A stretch of 64,000 bases of DNA from Bifidobacterium breve (GTDB lineage Bacteria; Actinomycetota; Actinomycetes; Nanopelagicales; Nanopelagicaceae), in the NCBI GenBank assembly GCA_945883755.1, contig CAMCXX010000001.1, positions 88,161-152,160 on the forward strand, in the 5' to 3' direction. A program made the position numbers and the translations under genes. The notes beneath the pieces are model-generated. The model was given only the letters and a program-made list of their open reading frames with translations. It had not been told where the DNA came from and made no database searches. Below are positions 35,759 to 45,274 of the stretch, piece by piece. How positions within the stretch are numbered: position 1 is the stretch's first letter; every line of letters begins with the position of its first letter.

Positions 35759-36841
35759 ATGGGAATTTTTAAGAAAAAATCTGGTGCTCATCAATGGCGT
35801 GGTGTAATTGAGGAGTATCGCGATCGCCTTCCAGTAAGTGAGAAAACTCCAATTGTTTCTTTGCGCGAAGGTGGCACCCCACTTGTATTTGCCTGCGTTT
35901 TATCGGAGATGTTAAATAATGAGGTTTGGCTAAAGGTTGAAGGTACAAACCCAACTGGATCCTTTAAAGATCGTGGCATGACAATGGCAATCTCTAAAGC
36001 TGCCGAAGATGGCGCCAAAGCAGTTATCTGTGCATCAACTGGAAATACCAGTGCTAGCGCAGCTGCATATGCAACAAAGGCTGGCATGAATCCAGTTGTG
36101 TTAGTACCACAAGGAAAAATTGCAATGGGCAAATTAGCGCAAGCGATTGCGCATGGTGCAACCCTGTTGCAGGTAAAAGGTAATTTTGATGATTGTTTAA
36201 ATCTAGCTCGCGAACTCTCTGAAAATTACCCAGTTGCATTAGTTAATTCAGTAAATCCATATCGAATTGAGGGACAAAAAACTGGTGCATTTGAGGTTGT
36301 TGATTTACTGGGGGATGCGCCAGATATTCATGCACTGCCAGTTGGAAATGCTGGAAATATCACCGCTTATTGGAAGGGTTATGGGGAGTACTACCAAGAT
36401 GGGTTGGCCAGTAAAAAGCCAATGATGTGGGGATTTCAAGCTGCTGGTGCAGCACCAATTGTGAAAAATAAAGTAATTAAAAAACCTGAAACAATTGCAA
36501 CTGCAATTCGGATTGGAAATCCAGCATCATGGCAACAGGCGGTTGTCGCAAAGGTGGCATCAAAGGGTTTAATTGATTCAGTAACTGATAAAGAGATTTT
36601 AAGCGCCTACAAGTTGGTGGCGGCAAAGGAGGGAATATTTGTTGAACCCTCTAGTGCAGCTGGAATTGCTGGCCTAATTAAGTTGAAATCATTGAAGAAA
36701 TTACCAAGTGGTAAAAAAATTGTTATTACTGTTACTGGCAATGGCTTGAAAGATCCACAGTGGGTTTTAAACTCAGCCCCTAAACCAATAATTGTTTCAG
36801 TGGATGCTAAAAAAGCGGCCAAAATTATTGGTTTAAAGTAA
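35759..36841 (+). CDS. thrC: Threonine synthase
   Basis: This 360-residue PLP enzyme converts O-phosphohomoserine to threonine. PLP-Lys is in [12 protein letters not shown]; other motifs are [31 protein letters not shown] and [11 protein letters not shown]. It is the short (type II, actinobacterial) form with no long N-terminal extension. It is tightly packed between hom and thrB, so the whole threonine branch is in one operon. Confidence 0.97.
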   Translation: MGIFKKKSGAHQWRGVIEEYRDRLPVSEKTPIVSLREGGTPLVFACVLSEMLNNEVWLKVEGTNPTGSFKDRGMTMAISKAAEDGAKAVICASTGNTSASAAAYATKAGMNPVVLVPQGKIAMGKLAQAIAHGATLLQVKGNFDDCLNLARELSENYPVALVNSVNPYRIEGQKTGAFEVVDLLGDAPDIHALPVGNAGNITAYWKGYGEYYQDGLASKKPMMWGFQAAGAAPIVKNKVIKKPETIATAIRIGNPASWQQAVVAKVASKGLIDSVTDKEILSAYKLVAAKEGIFVEPSSAAGIAGLIKLKSLKKLPSGKKIVITVTGNGLKDPQWVLNSAPKPIIVSVDAKKAAKIIGLK

Positions 36842-36867
36842 TTAATAGAGAGAAATAGGATTAGCAG

Positions 36868-37791
36868 ATGTCAGCGAAGAAGATGAACTCCGGTGTAACT
36901 TTCAAGGCAACTATGTCGCAAATCAGTGTGCCAGCAACTAGTGCAAATATTGGCCCAGGTTTTGATTGTCTTGGCATCGCCTTAGAAATGCGGGATCGGT
37001 ACGCCGCACAAATTTTAGATGATGCCACATTTGATGTAGATGTCAGTGGTGAAGGTGCAGATGAGGTCAAGAAGGATTCAAAAAATTTAGTAATCCGCGC
37101 CATGATGGCGGGCTTTGAGTTTATGGGTAAGAAGCCAAAGGGAATTGCACTTCGTTCATTAAATGTTATTCCACATGGACGTGGCCTTGGCTCATCAGCC
37201 AGCGCGATTGTTGGTGGATTAGCACTTGCTCGTTCCTTAGTTTTAACCGGGGATGAGTACATGAGCGATGAGGAGTTAATAACTCTGGCAACTGAACTTG
37301 AAGGTCATCCAGATAATGTTGCGGCAGCTTTTTATGGTGGTGCCACAATCGCCTGGAGTGAAAATGGCATCGGACGTGCTGTTAATTTAAAGGTAGACTC
37401 CAGAATAAAGGCCCTTCTGCTAATTCCCGATAATCAGGTGCCAACTGCGAAAGCTCGTAAATTAATTCCAGAGTCGATCTCACACCTTGATGCGACTTTA
37501 AACTCAACCCGCACAGCATTGTTAGTTCACGCATTAGCACAGCGACCAGATTTATTGTTCACCGCTACCGCAGATCTGCTGCATCAAAGTTATCGCGAAT
37601 CAGTAATGCCTAAATCTATTGCTTTAATAAACAAGTTACGTGGTGCTGGGATTGCTGCTGTTTTATCAGGCGCTGGGCCGTCAGTAATGATTCTCTACGC
37701 TGGCGATGAGAGTGAGATTGATCAGATTCCTGCATTGGCACCAGGCTTTAATGCGATGAAGATAGCCATTGCACAAAGTGGAGTTCAATAA
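36868..37791 (+). CDS. thrB: Homoserine kinase
   Basis: This 307-residue GHMP kinase has a homoserine-binding N-terminus (VPATSANIGPGFDCLGIALEM) and the ATP loop PHGRGLGSSASAIVGGL. The C-terminal GHMP motif is LSGAGPSVMIL. It makes the substrate of ThrC. The first ATG at 36868 has AGGATT upstream and adds 15 residues before the usual start at the second MSQISV Met, so either could be used. Confidence 0.95.
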   Translation: MSAKKMNSGVTFKATMSQISVPATSANIGPGFDCLGIALEMRDRYAAQILDDATFDVDVSGEGADEVKKDSKNLVIRAMMAGFEFMGKKPKGIALRSLNVIPHGRGLGSSASAIVGGLALARSLVLTGDEYMSDEELITLATELEGHPDNVAAAFYGGATIAWSENGIGRAVNLKVDSRIKALLLIPDNQVPTAKARKLIPESISHLDATLNSTRTALLVHALAQRPDLLFTATADLLHQSYRESVMPKSIALINKLRGAGIAAVLSGAGPSVMILYAGDESEIDQIPALAPGFNAMKIAIAQSGVQ

Positions 37792-37823
37792 AAAGCAGAG
37801 CTTCCGCGGTTTTTGCCTTGATT

Positions 37824-37851
37824 TTGGCAACCTATCTGACTGTGCTACATT
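37824..37851 (+). promoter_or_regulatory. Candidate sigma-70-type promoter for rho
   Basis: TTGGCA (37824-37829) and TACATT (37846-37851) are separated by 16 bases in the 196-base thrB-rho gap. They would give a leader of about 130 nt before the rho ATG. A long leader is common for the autoregulated rho gene. This is a consensus match only. Confidence 0.45.
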
Positions 37852-37987
37852 TAGCCTCGTCGGAAAGTGCGACAGATAAATAAAATCCTAAGAAATCCAA
37901 AGAAATTTCTACAGGTAAATATAAATCCAAAGCCACAATCCTTTACCAGATGGTGGAAAAATCAAATCAAAGGAAAAAAACAAGAGT

Positions 37988-39658
37988 ATGGCAGTTAAGA
38001 AAGCAGCCGCAAGCAAAGGCGCAGTTGAATTAGTTGATATGGCAGTAAGTGATCTAAAGAAGACAGCGGTTCAACTTGGAATTGAAGATGCCACAAATTT
38101 AAAGAAAGCAGAGCTGGTCCAAGCAATCGGCGATCTGCAGGCCGCAAATCGTGAGGCCGCGAAAAATGAACGAGAGGCTCGTCGTATGGAACGACAAAAC
38201 AACCGTAATAATAGAAATAACAGTAACTCTGAGAATTCAAATAACAATTCAGCAGATGATGATAATGAATCATCAGGTAACTCCAACAATAACTCCGGCA
38301 ACAACTCCGGTAATAACTCCGGCGGAAATGACTCTGATCGCGATAACAATCGTCGATTTAATCGTGATGGTGGCCGTGATAATCACAGAGGCCGCGATCG
38401 TGGCAATCGTGATCGCAATCGCAACCGTGATCGAGGCTTTCGCGAAGAGCGTGAAATTGTTATCTCCGAAGATGATGTACTTCTACCAGTAGGTGGCTTA
38501 CTTGATATTTTAGATAGCTTTGCATTTATTCGCACCGGTGGATATCTACCAACACCTAATGATGTTTATGTATCGCTTCAACAGGTTCGCAAGTATGGCT
38601 TGCGTAAAGGCGATGTCATCACTGGATCAGTACGTGAGCCGCGTGAAGGCGAGCGTCGTGAAAAATTCAATGCATTAGTTCGAGTTGAAACAGTCAATGG
38701 TGTTGAACCAGAGAAGTCACGTGATCGCGTTGAGTTCTCTAAATTAGTTCCACTTTATCCGCAAGAGCGATTACGCCTTGAAACTGAACCAAATGTTTTA
38801 ACAACCCGAATCATTGATTTAATCTCACCAATTGGTAAGGGTCAACGTGGCTTAATTGTTTCTCCACCAAAAGCGGGTAAAACAATGGTTTTGCAATCTA
38901 TTGCAAATGCGATTACAACTAACAATCCAGAGTGTCATTTAATGGTGGTTCTAGTTGATGAGCGCCCGGAAGAGGTTACTGATATGCAACGCTCTGTAAA
39001 GGGCGAGGTTATTGCTTCAACCTTTGATCGTCCGGCCGATGATCACACCACAGTTGCAGAGTTAGCAATTGAGCGAGCAAAGCGATTAGTAGAGCTAGGC
39101 CATGATGTAGTTGTACTACTTGATTCAATCACCCGATTAGGTCGTGCATACAACATCGCAGCACCAGCATCAGGTCGAATTCTTTCTGGTGGTGTTGACT
39201 CCGCAGCTTTGTATCCACCAAAGAAGTTCTTTGGTGCCGCACGTAATATTGAAAATGGCGGATCATTAACAATTTTGGCAACAGCGCTAATTGATACTGG
39301 TTCAAAGATGGATGAGGTTATCTTTGAAGAGTTCAAGGGAACTGGAAATATGGAGTTGATTCTCAACCGTAAATTTGCGGACAAGCGAATCTTCCCAGCT
39401 GTTGATGTAGTTGCATCCGGAACTCGTAAAGAGGAGATCTTGATGGGAACTGAGGAGCTTGGAATTGTTTGGCGACTTCGTCGAGTACTGCATGCACTTG
39501 AACCACAACAAGCACTTGAGCTGTTGCTAGAAAAGATGAAGGGCACTAAGTCCAACGTTGAGTTCTTGCTACAGATTCAAAAGACTGTTGCGGGTGGAGA
39601 TATGCCAACCTCCTCAACTTCAAATAGTGGATCAAATAAGGAGAGTGCTGACGCTTAA
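37988..39658 (+). CDS. rho: Transcription termination factor Rho
   Basis: This 556-residue hexameric RNA-dependent ATPase starts with a Rho N-domain (DLKKTAVQLGI...KKAELVQAI). A low-complexity insertion at about 60-150, rich in Asn, Ser, Asp, Arg and Gly (NNSGNNSGNN, RDRGNRDRNRNRD), follows. The RNA-binding domain comes next, then the ATPase with Walker A SPPKAGKTMV, VVLVDERPEEVTDM, Q-loop LLDSITRLGRAYN and R-loop/arginine finger region. High-GC actinobacteria carry an Arg-rich insertion at this place; here it is unusually Asn-rich. Confidence 0.97.
   Translation: MAVKKAAASKGAVELVDMAVSDLKKTAVQLGIEDATNLKKAELVQAIGDLQAANREAAKNEREARRMERQNNRNNRNNSNSENSNNNSADDDNESSGNSNNNSGNNSGNNSGGNDSDRDNNRRFNRDGGRDNHRGRDRGNRDRNRNRDRGFREEREIVISEDDVLLPVGGLLDILDSFAFIRTGGYLPTPNDVYVSLQQVRKYGLRKGDVITGSVREPREGERREKFNALVRVETVNGVEPEKSRDRVEFSKLVPLYPQERLRLETEPNVLTTRIIDLISPIGKGQRGLIVSPPKAGKTMVLQSIANAITTNNPECHLMVVLVDERPEEVTDMQRSVKGEVIASTFDRPADDHTTVAELAIERAKRLVELGHDVVVLLDSITRLGRAYNIAAPASGRILSGGVDSAALYPPKKFFGAARNIENGGSLTILATALIDTGSKMDEVIFEEFKGTGNMELILNRKFADKRIFPAVDVVASGTRKEEILMGTEELGIVWRLRRVLHALEPQQALELLLEKMKGTKSNVEFLLQIQKTVAGGDMPTSSTSNSGSNKESADA
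38216..38330 (+). repeat. Asn/Ser/Gly codon repeats in rho
   Basis: Imperfect tandem 12-15-base units AATAACTCCGGC / AACAACTCCGGT encode NNSG runs, preceded by AAT/AAC-rich stretches. They form the intrinsically disordered insertion of Rho. Confidence 0.65.
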
Positions 39659-39749
39659 TCACTGATCATTAGTAACTTTTTTACGATCAGTTTTGCTCAG
39701 TCCTACCCTTACAAGTTATTCTTTACACCCCCCGGTAAGCGCCGGATCT

Positions 39750-39781
39750 ACTGGTTCACAGAGTTAAACCTCTGACCCAGT
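39750..39781 (+). promoter_or_regulatory. Hairpin in the rpmE leader, possible L31 autoregulatory element
   Basis: A two-part stem is ACTGG/CCAGT enclosing CAGAG/CTCTG with a TTAAAC loop. It ends about 20 bases before the rpmE ATG and sits beside its ribosome-binding region. L31 leaders have been reported in several bacterial groups, actinobacteria included. I cannot match this one to a consensus by eye. Confidence 0.4.
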
Positions 39782-39801
39782 AATAAACGAGAGAAGAAAA
39801 A

Positions 39802-40026
39802 ATGAAGCCAGAGATCCACCCAGCATATGTGGAGACAAAAGTTACTTGTGGTTGCGGTGAGGTTTTCACAACCCGCAGCACAAAGGAAACTGGATCGATC
39901 TACGTTGAAGTTTGTTCCGTATGTCATCCGTTCTACACAGGCAAGCAGAGAATTCTTGATACCGGTGGCCGCGTAGCCAAGTTCCAAGAGCGTTTCGGAA
40001 AGAGCGAGAAGCCAGGCACTAAGTAG
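39802..40026 (+). CDS. rpmE: 50S ribosomal protein L31
   Basis: This 74-residue L31 is of the zinc-binding (C+) type. [12 protein letters not shown] provides a Cys pair and [15 protein letters not shown] the CxxC. The C-terminal sequence [15 protein letters not shown] is canonical. It lies between rho and prfA, as in most actinobacteria, and is followed by a strong terminator. Confidence 0.97.
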   Translation: MKPEIHPAYVETKVTCGCGEVFTTRSTKETGSIYVEVCSVCHPFYTGKQRILDTGGRVAKFQERFGKSEKPGTK

Positions 40027-40033
40027 TTTTTTT

Positions 40034-40080
40034 AAAGAGAGCGCACCTCACATCGATTGATGTGGTGCGCTCTCTTTTTA
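40034..40080 (+). terminator. Rho-independent terminator after rpmE
   Basis: AAAGAGAGCGCACC-TC-ACATC (40034-40054) pairs with GATGTGGTGCGCTCTCTTT (40059-40077): 14 bp, a 2-nt bulge, 5 bp and a 4-nt loop. TTTTT follows, and a T-run also precedes it. Confidence 0.92.
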
Positions 40081-40142
40081 TTATTTTCAACATTATTATC
40101 TTTAAAGGAATAATCTTCAAAAATGAAGAAAGGAGTGAGTAA

Positions 40143-41219
40143 ATGGAACGGTTTGCCAAAGCTAATGAGTTAATTGTTGAGTATGACCAACTTGAAAAAC
40201 AGATGGCTGATCCATCAATTCACTCTGATCAAAATAAAGCTAGATCACTTGGAAAACGTTACGCCCAACTTGGCCCAGTTATCGCTGGTTACCGTGCCTG
40301 GAAGTTAGCCGAGGAGGATTTAGCTGCCGGTAAAGAGCTAGCGCAAGCAGATGAGAGCTTTGCAAGTGAGATCGCAGCCCTTGAAGCAACTAGGGATGAG
40401 GCGGCAGAAAAATTAGAGGAGTTGTTACTACCGCGGGATCCAAATGATGATCGTGATGTAATTATGGAGATTAAAGCTGGTGCTGGTGGTGATGAATCTG
40501 CGATCTTTGCTGGTGACTTACTTCGTATGTATACCCGCTACGCTGAAAAACAGGGGTGGAAGGTTGAAACAATTGAGACCACCGATAGCGATATGGGTGG
40601 GTATAAAGATGTTTCAATTGCAATTAAATCCAAAGGAGTTCAAGAGCCAGGAAAGACGCCATACGCTAAATTAAAATTTGAAGGTGGAGTGCATCGTGTT
40701 CAACGTGTGCCAGAAACCGAGTCACAAGGTCGCATCCACACATCGGCAGCTGGCGTATTAATTTTGCCAGAGGCAGAAGAGGTAGATGTTGATTTAAATA
40801 TGAATGATCTGCGGATCGATGTTTATCGATCTAGTGGACCTGGTGGACAATCGGTAAATACAACTGACTCAGCGGTTCGAATTACTCATATCCCAACTGG
40901 AATTGTTGTCTCCTGCCAAAATGAGAAGAGCCAATTGCAAAATAAAGAGTCAGCACTTCGTATCCTGCGTGCTCGAATGTTGGCGGCTGCACAAGAAGAG
41001 GCAGAACGAATTGCAGCCATTGAACGTAAATCTCAGGTTCGTACCGTAGATCGCAGCGAGCGAATTCGCACCTATAACTTTCCAGAAAATCGGTTAAGTG
41101 ATCACCGGGTAAATTACAAGGCAAATAATTTAGATTCAGTTATGAATGGTGATTTAGAGGCGGTAATTCAAGCACTTCTAGATAGTGATCGAGCTTCAAA
41201 GCTTGCTGGCGAAAATTAA
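40143..41219 (+). CDS. prfA: Peptide chain release factor 1 (RF1)
   Basis: This 358-residue class I release factor reads UAA/UAG. The GGQ loop is in [20 protein letters not shown]. The RF1 recognition-domain pattern is [20 protein letters not shown], and [17 protein letters not shown] is at the C-terminal side. An AGGAG ribosome-binding site precedes the ATG. The next gene, prmC, methylates the GGQ glutamine of RF1 and RF2, and the pair is conserved. Confidence 0.97.
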   Translation: MERFAKANELIVEYDQLEKQMADPSIHSDQNKARSLGKRYAQLGPVIAGYRAWKLAEEDLAAGKELAQADESFASEIAALEATRDEAAEKLEELLLPRDPNDDRDVIMEIKAGAGGDESAIFAGDLLRMYTRYAEKQGWKVETIETTDSDMGGYKDVSIAIKSKGVQEPGKTPYAKLKFEGGVHRVQRVPETESQGRIHTSAAGVLILPEAEEVDVDLNMNDLRIDVYRSSGPGGQSVNTTDSAVRITHIPTGIVVSCQNEKSQLQNKESALRILRARMLAAAQEEAERIAAIERKSQVRTVDRSERIRTYNFPENRLSDHRVNYKANNLDSVMNGDLEAVIQALLDSDRASKLAGEN

Positions 41220-41231
41220 TTAGCGGCAAGT

Positions 41232-42098
41232 ATGCGTAATCTTTTAAGAGATGCGGTTGCTCTATTTGAGAAGAATCAAATCTCTGCCGTAGATGCTGAG
41301 ATTTTATTGGCACATGTTATTGGCGTATCCCGTAAACAATTAATCACCTCTACCTTTGAATTACCTAACGAGGAGATAGCCCGGATAACTGAAGAGTTTC
41401 AAGGTTTAGTTGAACAACGAGTATTAGGAAAACCGGTTCAGTACATAACTGGTAGCGCACCATTTAGATATTTAGAGTTATCGGTGGGTGAAGGGGTGTT
41501 AATTCCCCGCCCAGAGACGGAAGTTTTAGTCGACCGTGTAATTGGTTTTTTGCAAAGTAAAAAATTAGATAACTCCAATACTTCAGAGATTAAGAGTGTG
41601 GTTGATCTAGGTGCTGGCAGCGGTGCGATCTCAATCGCAATTGCAACAGAGGCGGCGATTAAAGGATTAGATGTAACTGTTGTTGCTGTTGAAAAATCAC
41701 CAGAAGCAGCACATTGGTTAAATTTAAATATAAGTAAGTATGAATTAGCGACTCGGGTAGTAGTTGAAGATGTTGCGACTGCACTAGAAGGTGTGAAGGC
41801 AGATGTTGTAGTGGCTAATCCACCTTATATTCCAAACCAGCAACCGCTGCCACATGATGTAATTGGTTTTGAACCAGAGTTAGCACTTCGTGGTGGCGAT
41901 GGTGATGGCATGGCGGTACCTGTGCAATTTATTGCAGCGGCAGCTCGGTTATTAAAAAGCGATGGTTACTTCATAATTGAGCACCATGAGAGCCAGGGTC
42001 AGTTAATTAAGCGAGCTATGGCCGATCAATTTACCAACCTGCAAGGTATCTCAGACTTAACTGGTCGAGATAGATTTACATCTGGCATCAGAGTTTAA
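41232..42098 (+). CDS. prmC: Peptide chain release factor N5-glutamine methyltransferase
   Basis: This 288-residue SAM-dependent enzyme has an N-terminal helical RF-binding domain and PVQYITGSAPFRYLELSVGEGVLIPRPETE. SAM motif I is VVDLGAGSGAISIAIA, and the catalytic NPPY is in VVANPPYIPNQQP, followed by FEPELALRGGDGDG. It is 12 bases after prfA and overlaps functionally with both release factors in this window. C-terminal residues GRDRFTSGIRV are typical of the family. Confidence 0.96.
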   Translation: MRNLLRDAVALFEKNQISAVDAEILLAHVIGVSRKQLITSTFELPNEEIARITEEFQGLVEQRVLGKPVQYITGSAPFRYLELSVGEGVLIPRPETEVLVDRVIGFLQSKKLDNSNTSEIKSVVDLGAGSGAISIAIATEAAIKGLDVTVVAVEKSPEAAHWLNLNISKYELATRVVVEDVATALEGVKADVVVANPPYIPNQQPLPHDVIGFEPELALRGGDGDGMAVPVQFIAAAARLLKSDGYFIIEHHESQGQLIKRAMADQFTNLQGISDLTGRDRFTSGIRV

Positions 42099-42118
42099 GG
42101 TGAGAATCAGGAGTATTG

Positions 42119-42760
42119 ATGGCCCAGCGAATTGATCTGACAGATCAGGGATTTGATATTGCCGTTGAAACTGCACTTCGCAATATAAATGCCGGCGAAG
42201 TAATTGTTGCACCCTCTGAGTTTGGCTATATCTACTTATGTGATGCCTTTAAAAAGGATGCGGTTAAAGCGGTTCATATTTTGCGCGGTGATGCAGAGGG
42301 CGTGGTTCCGCAAGTTTTTATTCGAGATGCTTCAGTGTTAACTGGCTTAGTTACAGTTATTTCAAGTGAAATTAAATTATTAATTGAGAAATTTTGGCCT
42401 GGTCCATTGTCAATCACCTTTAATGTGCAACCAGGCTTAAGCTGGAACTTGGGTGATAATGGTCGATTAGGTAAGGTAAATCTTCGCGTTCCTAATCACA
42501 AATTTTTATTACAAATCTTGAAAAGTACTGGGCCACTTGTCGTTGCCGCCGCTGCATTAAGTGGAAAAGCTGCCACCTTAGATTTAGCAGCACTGCCAAT
42601 TAATGAGAGTGATATTGGAGTGATCTTTACCGATGGCGTTATTACCTCACCTGGTAAGAGCACAATAATTGATGCAACTGGCAGCTCCCTGCAGATCAAG
42701 CGCAGTGGTGTGATCAATAACAATCAATTATCTGAGGTTATCCCAGATATTGTCACCTAG
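42119..42760 (+). CDS. Sua5/YrdC/TsaC-family protein with altered signature residues
   Basis: This protein of about 213 residues takes the place where actinobacteria carry the L-threonylcarbamoyladenylate synthase gene (t6A synthesis). Fold landmarks remain: FWPGPLSITF, VNLRVPNHKF, STIIDATG. The usual P-T-x-T-x-x-Y-G-L becomes APSEFGYIYL, the K-x-R-P motif becomes LRGDAEG, and SANxSG becomes AAALSG. These changes hit substrate-binding residues, so activity is doubtful or altered. The start is ATG 42119 with AGGAG upstream. It sits between prmC and glyA. Confidence 0.8.
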   Translation: MAQRIDLTDQGFDIAVETALRNINAGEVIVAPSEFGYIYLCDAFKKDAVKAVHILRGDAEGVVPQVFIRDASVLTGLVTVISSEIKLLIEKFWPGPLSITFNVQPGLSWNLGDNGRLGKVNLRVPNHKFLLQILKSTGPLVVAAAALSGKAATLDLAALPINESDIGVIFTDGVITSPGKSTIIDATGSSLQIKRSGVINNNQLSEVIPDIVT

Positions 42761-42810
42761 TTCAATAGCAAATAACTAGCATTTTTCGAGCAAACCTTTA
42801 GGCTTATCCC

Positions 42811-44112
42811 ATGTTTGATAAAAAGCTAAACCATCCGATTACCCAAGAGTATTACGGGCCAGATTTCACAGCGCTGCAAAACCAAGATCCAGAGATTGCA
42901 GCGGTTGTTATCTCTGAGTTACAGAGACAGCGTAATGGTTTGCAATTAATCGCTAGCGAAAACTTTACATCTCCTGCAGTTTTAGCAGCGATGGGTTCGA
43001 CACTTTCAAATAAATACGCTGAGGGTTATCCAGGAAAGCGATATTACGGTGGCTGCGAAGAGGTTGATAAGGTTGAAGAGATTGGCAATGAACGAGCCAA
43101 ACAATTATTTGGCGCAGAGCATGCAAATCTACAACCACACTCTGGTGCAAGCGCAAATGTTGCGGTGTACCAAGCATTTACAAAACCTGGTGACACAGTA
43201 CTTGCGATGTCATTACCTCACGGTGGGCATTTAACTCATGGTTCAAAGGTAAATTTCTCTGGTAAGTGGTTTAACGTAGTTTCTTACGGAGTTCGTCAAG
43301 ATAATGAGTTAATTGATTATGATCAACTGCGGGATTTAGCAATTGAACATAAACCAAAGATGATTTGCTCCGGTGCAACCGCATATCCATCATTGATTGA
43401 TTTTGAAAAGGTACGCCAAATTTGTGATGAGGTTGGCGCAATTATGTGGGTAGATGCTGCGCACTTCATTGGCTTAGTTGCTGGAAAAGCTATTCCATCC
43501 CCAGTTCCTTATGCAGATGTTGTCTCCTTTACAACCCATAAGGTTTTACGTGGCCCACGCGGTGGCATGATCTTGGCTAAAGCTGCGCACGCAGCAGCGA
43601 TTGATAAAGCGGTATTTCCAGGCATGCAGGGCGGTCCAATCATGAGCGCAGTTGCTGGCAAGGCGATCGCACTTAAGGAGTGCGCTACACCTTCTTATCA
43701 GGCATACGCTAAAAAAGTAGTTGAGAACTGTCAGGCACTGGCAAGTGATTTAGTTAATGAGGGGATGCGCGCTGTTTCAGGTGGTACCCAAACTCACTTA
43801 GCGCTAATTGATATTAGATCAACTGGTGTAACCGGCAAGGTTGCTGATGAGAGATGTGGTAAATCTGGAATTACGTTAAATAAAAATGCAATTCCATATG
43901 ATCCAGAGACACCGGCAGTCACATCTGGAATCCGCGTCGGAACCGCAGCCACAACAACTCAAGGTATGGGCGCTAGCGAGATGAAACAAATTGCTTCATT
44001 AATTGCTCGCGCAATTAAAGATGGGGATGATGAAAGTAAGGCAATGGCAATAAAGGCTGAGGTCAATCAATTGTGCAGCGCATTCCCGGTCTACCCAGCT
44101 CCTGCAAAATAA
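42811..44112 (+). CDS. glyA: Serine hydroxymethyltransferase
   Basis: This 433-residue PLP enzyme interconverts serine and glycine with tetrahydrofolate. Motifs are GLQLIASENFTSPAVL, NKYAEGYPGKRYYGGCE, PHSGASANVAVY, DAAHFIGLVAG and the PLP-Lys loop TTHKVLRGPRGG. The start ATG follows a 50-base gap from the Sua5-like gene. Its position beside wecA and the atp operon is common in actinobacteria. Confidence 0.97.
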   Translation: MFDKKLNHPITQEYYGPDFTALQNQDPEIAAVVISELQRQRNGLQLIASENFTSPAVLAAMGSTLSNKYAEGYPGKRYYGGCEEVDKVEEIGNERAKQLFGAEHANLQPHSGASANVAVYQAFTKPGDTVLAMSLPHGGHLTHGSKVNFSGKWFNVVSYGVRQDNELIDYDQLRDLAIEHKPKMICSGATAYPSLIDFEKVRQICDEVGAIMWVDAAHFIGLVAGKAIPSPVPYADVVSFTTHKVLRGPRGGMILAKAAHAAAIDKAVFPGMQGGPIMSAVAGKAIALKECATPSYQAYAKKVVENCQALASDLVNEGMRAVSGGTQTHLALIDIRSTGVTGKVADERCGKSGITLNKNAIPYDPETPAVTSGIRVGTAATTTQGMGASEMKQIASLIARAIKDGDDESKAMAIKAEVNQLCSAFPVYPAPAK

Positions 44113-44132
44113 GTAAAAAAGTTTAAGAAGAT

Positions 44133-45239
44133 ATGCGCGAATATCTAGTAACTGTCTTAATCGCCGCAATTATCTGTTACCTGATTACCCCATTTGTTCG
44201 AGATCTAGCAATTAAATCTGGTGCGGTGATGAAGATTAGATCCCGTGATGTCCATGTTAAGCCAACTCCACGATGGGGTGGTTTAGCGATGTGGTTATCG
44301 ATGGCGCTGACTTTGGTGATAGTTAACCACTTACCATTAGTTGCCAAATCATTTGGTCGAGAAGCAACCGGTATCTTTCTTGCCGGTACCTTTATTTTAT
44401 TTCTTGGCTTAATTGATGATCGCTTTGAACTTGATCCAATTACAAAATTTGCAGGTCAAGCAGTGGCTGGTGGAATTTTACTGATTTACGGTGTACAAAT
44501 TTTATGGCTGCCAATAAATGGAATCACAACAGTTCCGGCAAATATTGGCCAGTTACTGACAATTGTTTTTGTCATGGTAGTAATAAATGCAATTAACTTT
44601 GTCGATGGTTTAGATGGATTAGCCACTGGAATTGTGGCAATCTGCGCCGCATCCTTCTTCGCCTTCTCCTACCTTTTGGCGGTTATCAATGGATTTAGTC
44701 GCGCAGGTGCACCATCTTTAATTACCGCAATTGTGATCGGCTTATGTCTAGGATTTTTACCGCATAATTTTTATCCAGCACAGATCTTTATGGGAGATTC
44801 TGGCGCAATGTTTTTGGGATTAATGATTAGCGCTTCAGCTATTACATTAACTGGTCAGGTTGATGCATCAGCAATCACTGCTGAAAACTCAGGTAATGCG
44901 CTCCTGCCACTGCTCTTGCCATTTACCGTTTTAGCTATTCCATTGTTGGATTTTGCGATGGCGATCATTCGTCGTCTGAGAGCTGGGCGATCGCCCTTTT
45001 CGGCAGATAGAGAACATATTCACCACCGCATAATGCGTATGGGATTAACGCAACAACGCACAACAGTAGTTCTTTATCTTTGGACAGCGATGTTTGCCGT
45101 ACCAACTGCAATAGCTGCCTTTATTCCAATTTGGTTCGCCCTGTTATCAGGCGTACTTATCTTTGCCGTATCTGTACTGGTAATTAAGCAAAGTAAGAAC
45201 AGTCAGGTGATCGAGAAAAATCATGTCCGCACAAAATAG
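44133..45239 (+). CDS. wecA: Undecaprenyl-phosphate GlcNAc-1-phosphate transferase (WecA/TagO/MraY family)
   Basis: This 368-residue protein has about eleven membrane helices. It shows the polyprenyl-phosphate glycosyl-phosphotransferase motifs: PRWGGLAMWL, LGLIDDRFELDP, NAINFVDGLDGLATG, MGDSGAMFLG and the His-rich sugar-recognition loop ADREHIHHRIMRMG. It starts lipid-linked synthesis of wall polysaccharides. The HIHHR loop and the genomic place before atpI favour WecA/Rfe over MraY. Confidence 0.94.
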   Translation: MREYLVTVLIAAIICYLITPFVRDLAIKSGAVMKIRSRDVHVKPTPRWGGLAMWLSMALTLVIVNHLPLVAKSFGREATGIFLAGTFILFLGLIDDRFELDPITKFAGQAVAGGILLIYGVQILWLPINGITTVPANIGQLLTIVFVMVVINAINFVDGLDGLATGIVAICAASFFAFSYLLAVINGFSRAGAPSLITAIVIGLCLGFLPHNFYPAQIFMGDSGAMFLGLMISASAITLTGQVDASAITAENSGNALLPLLLPFTVLAIPLLDFAMAIIRRLRAGRSPFSADREHIHHRIMRMGLTQQRTTVVLYLWTAMFAVPTAIAAFIPIWFALLSGVLIFAVSVLVIKQSKNSQVIEKNHVRTK

Positions 45240-45274
45240 ATCTTGGAGCAAGTTGAGAATCTGGTTGAAAATTA

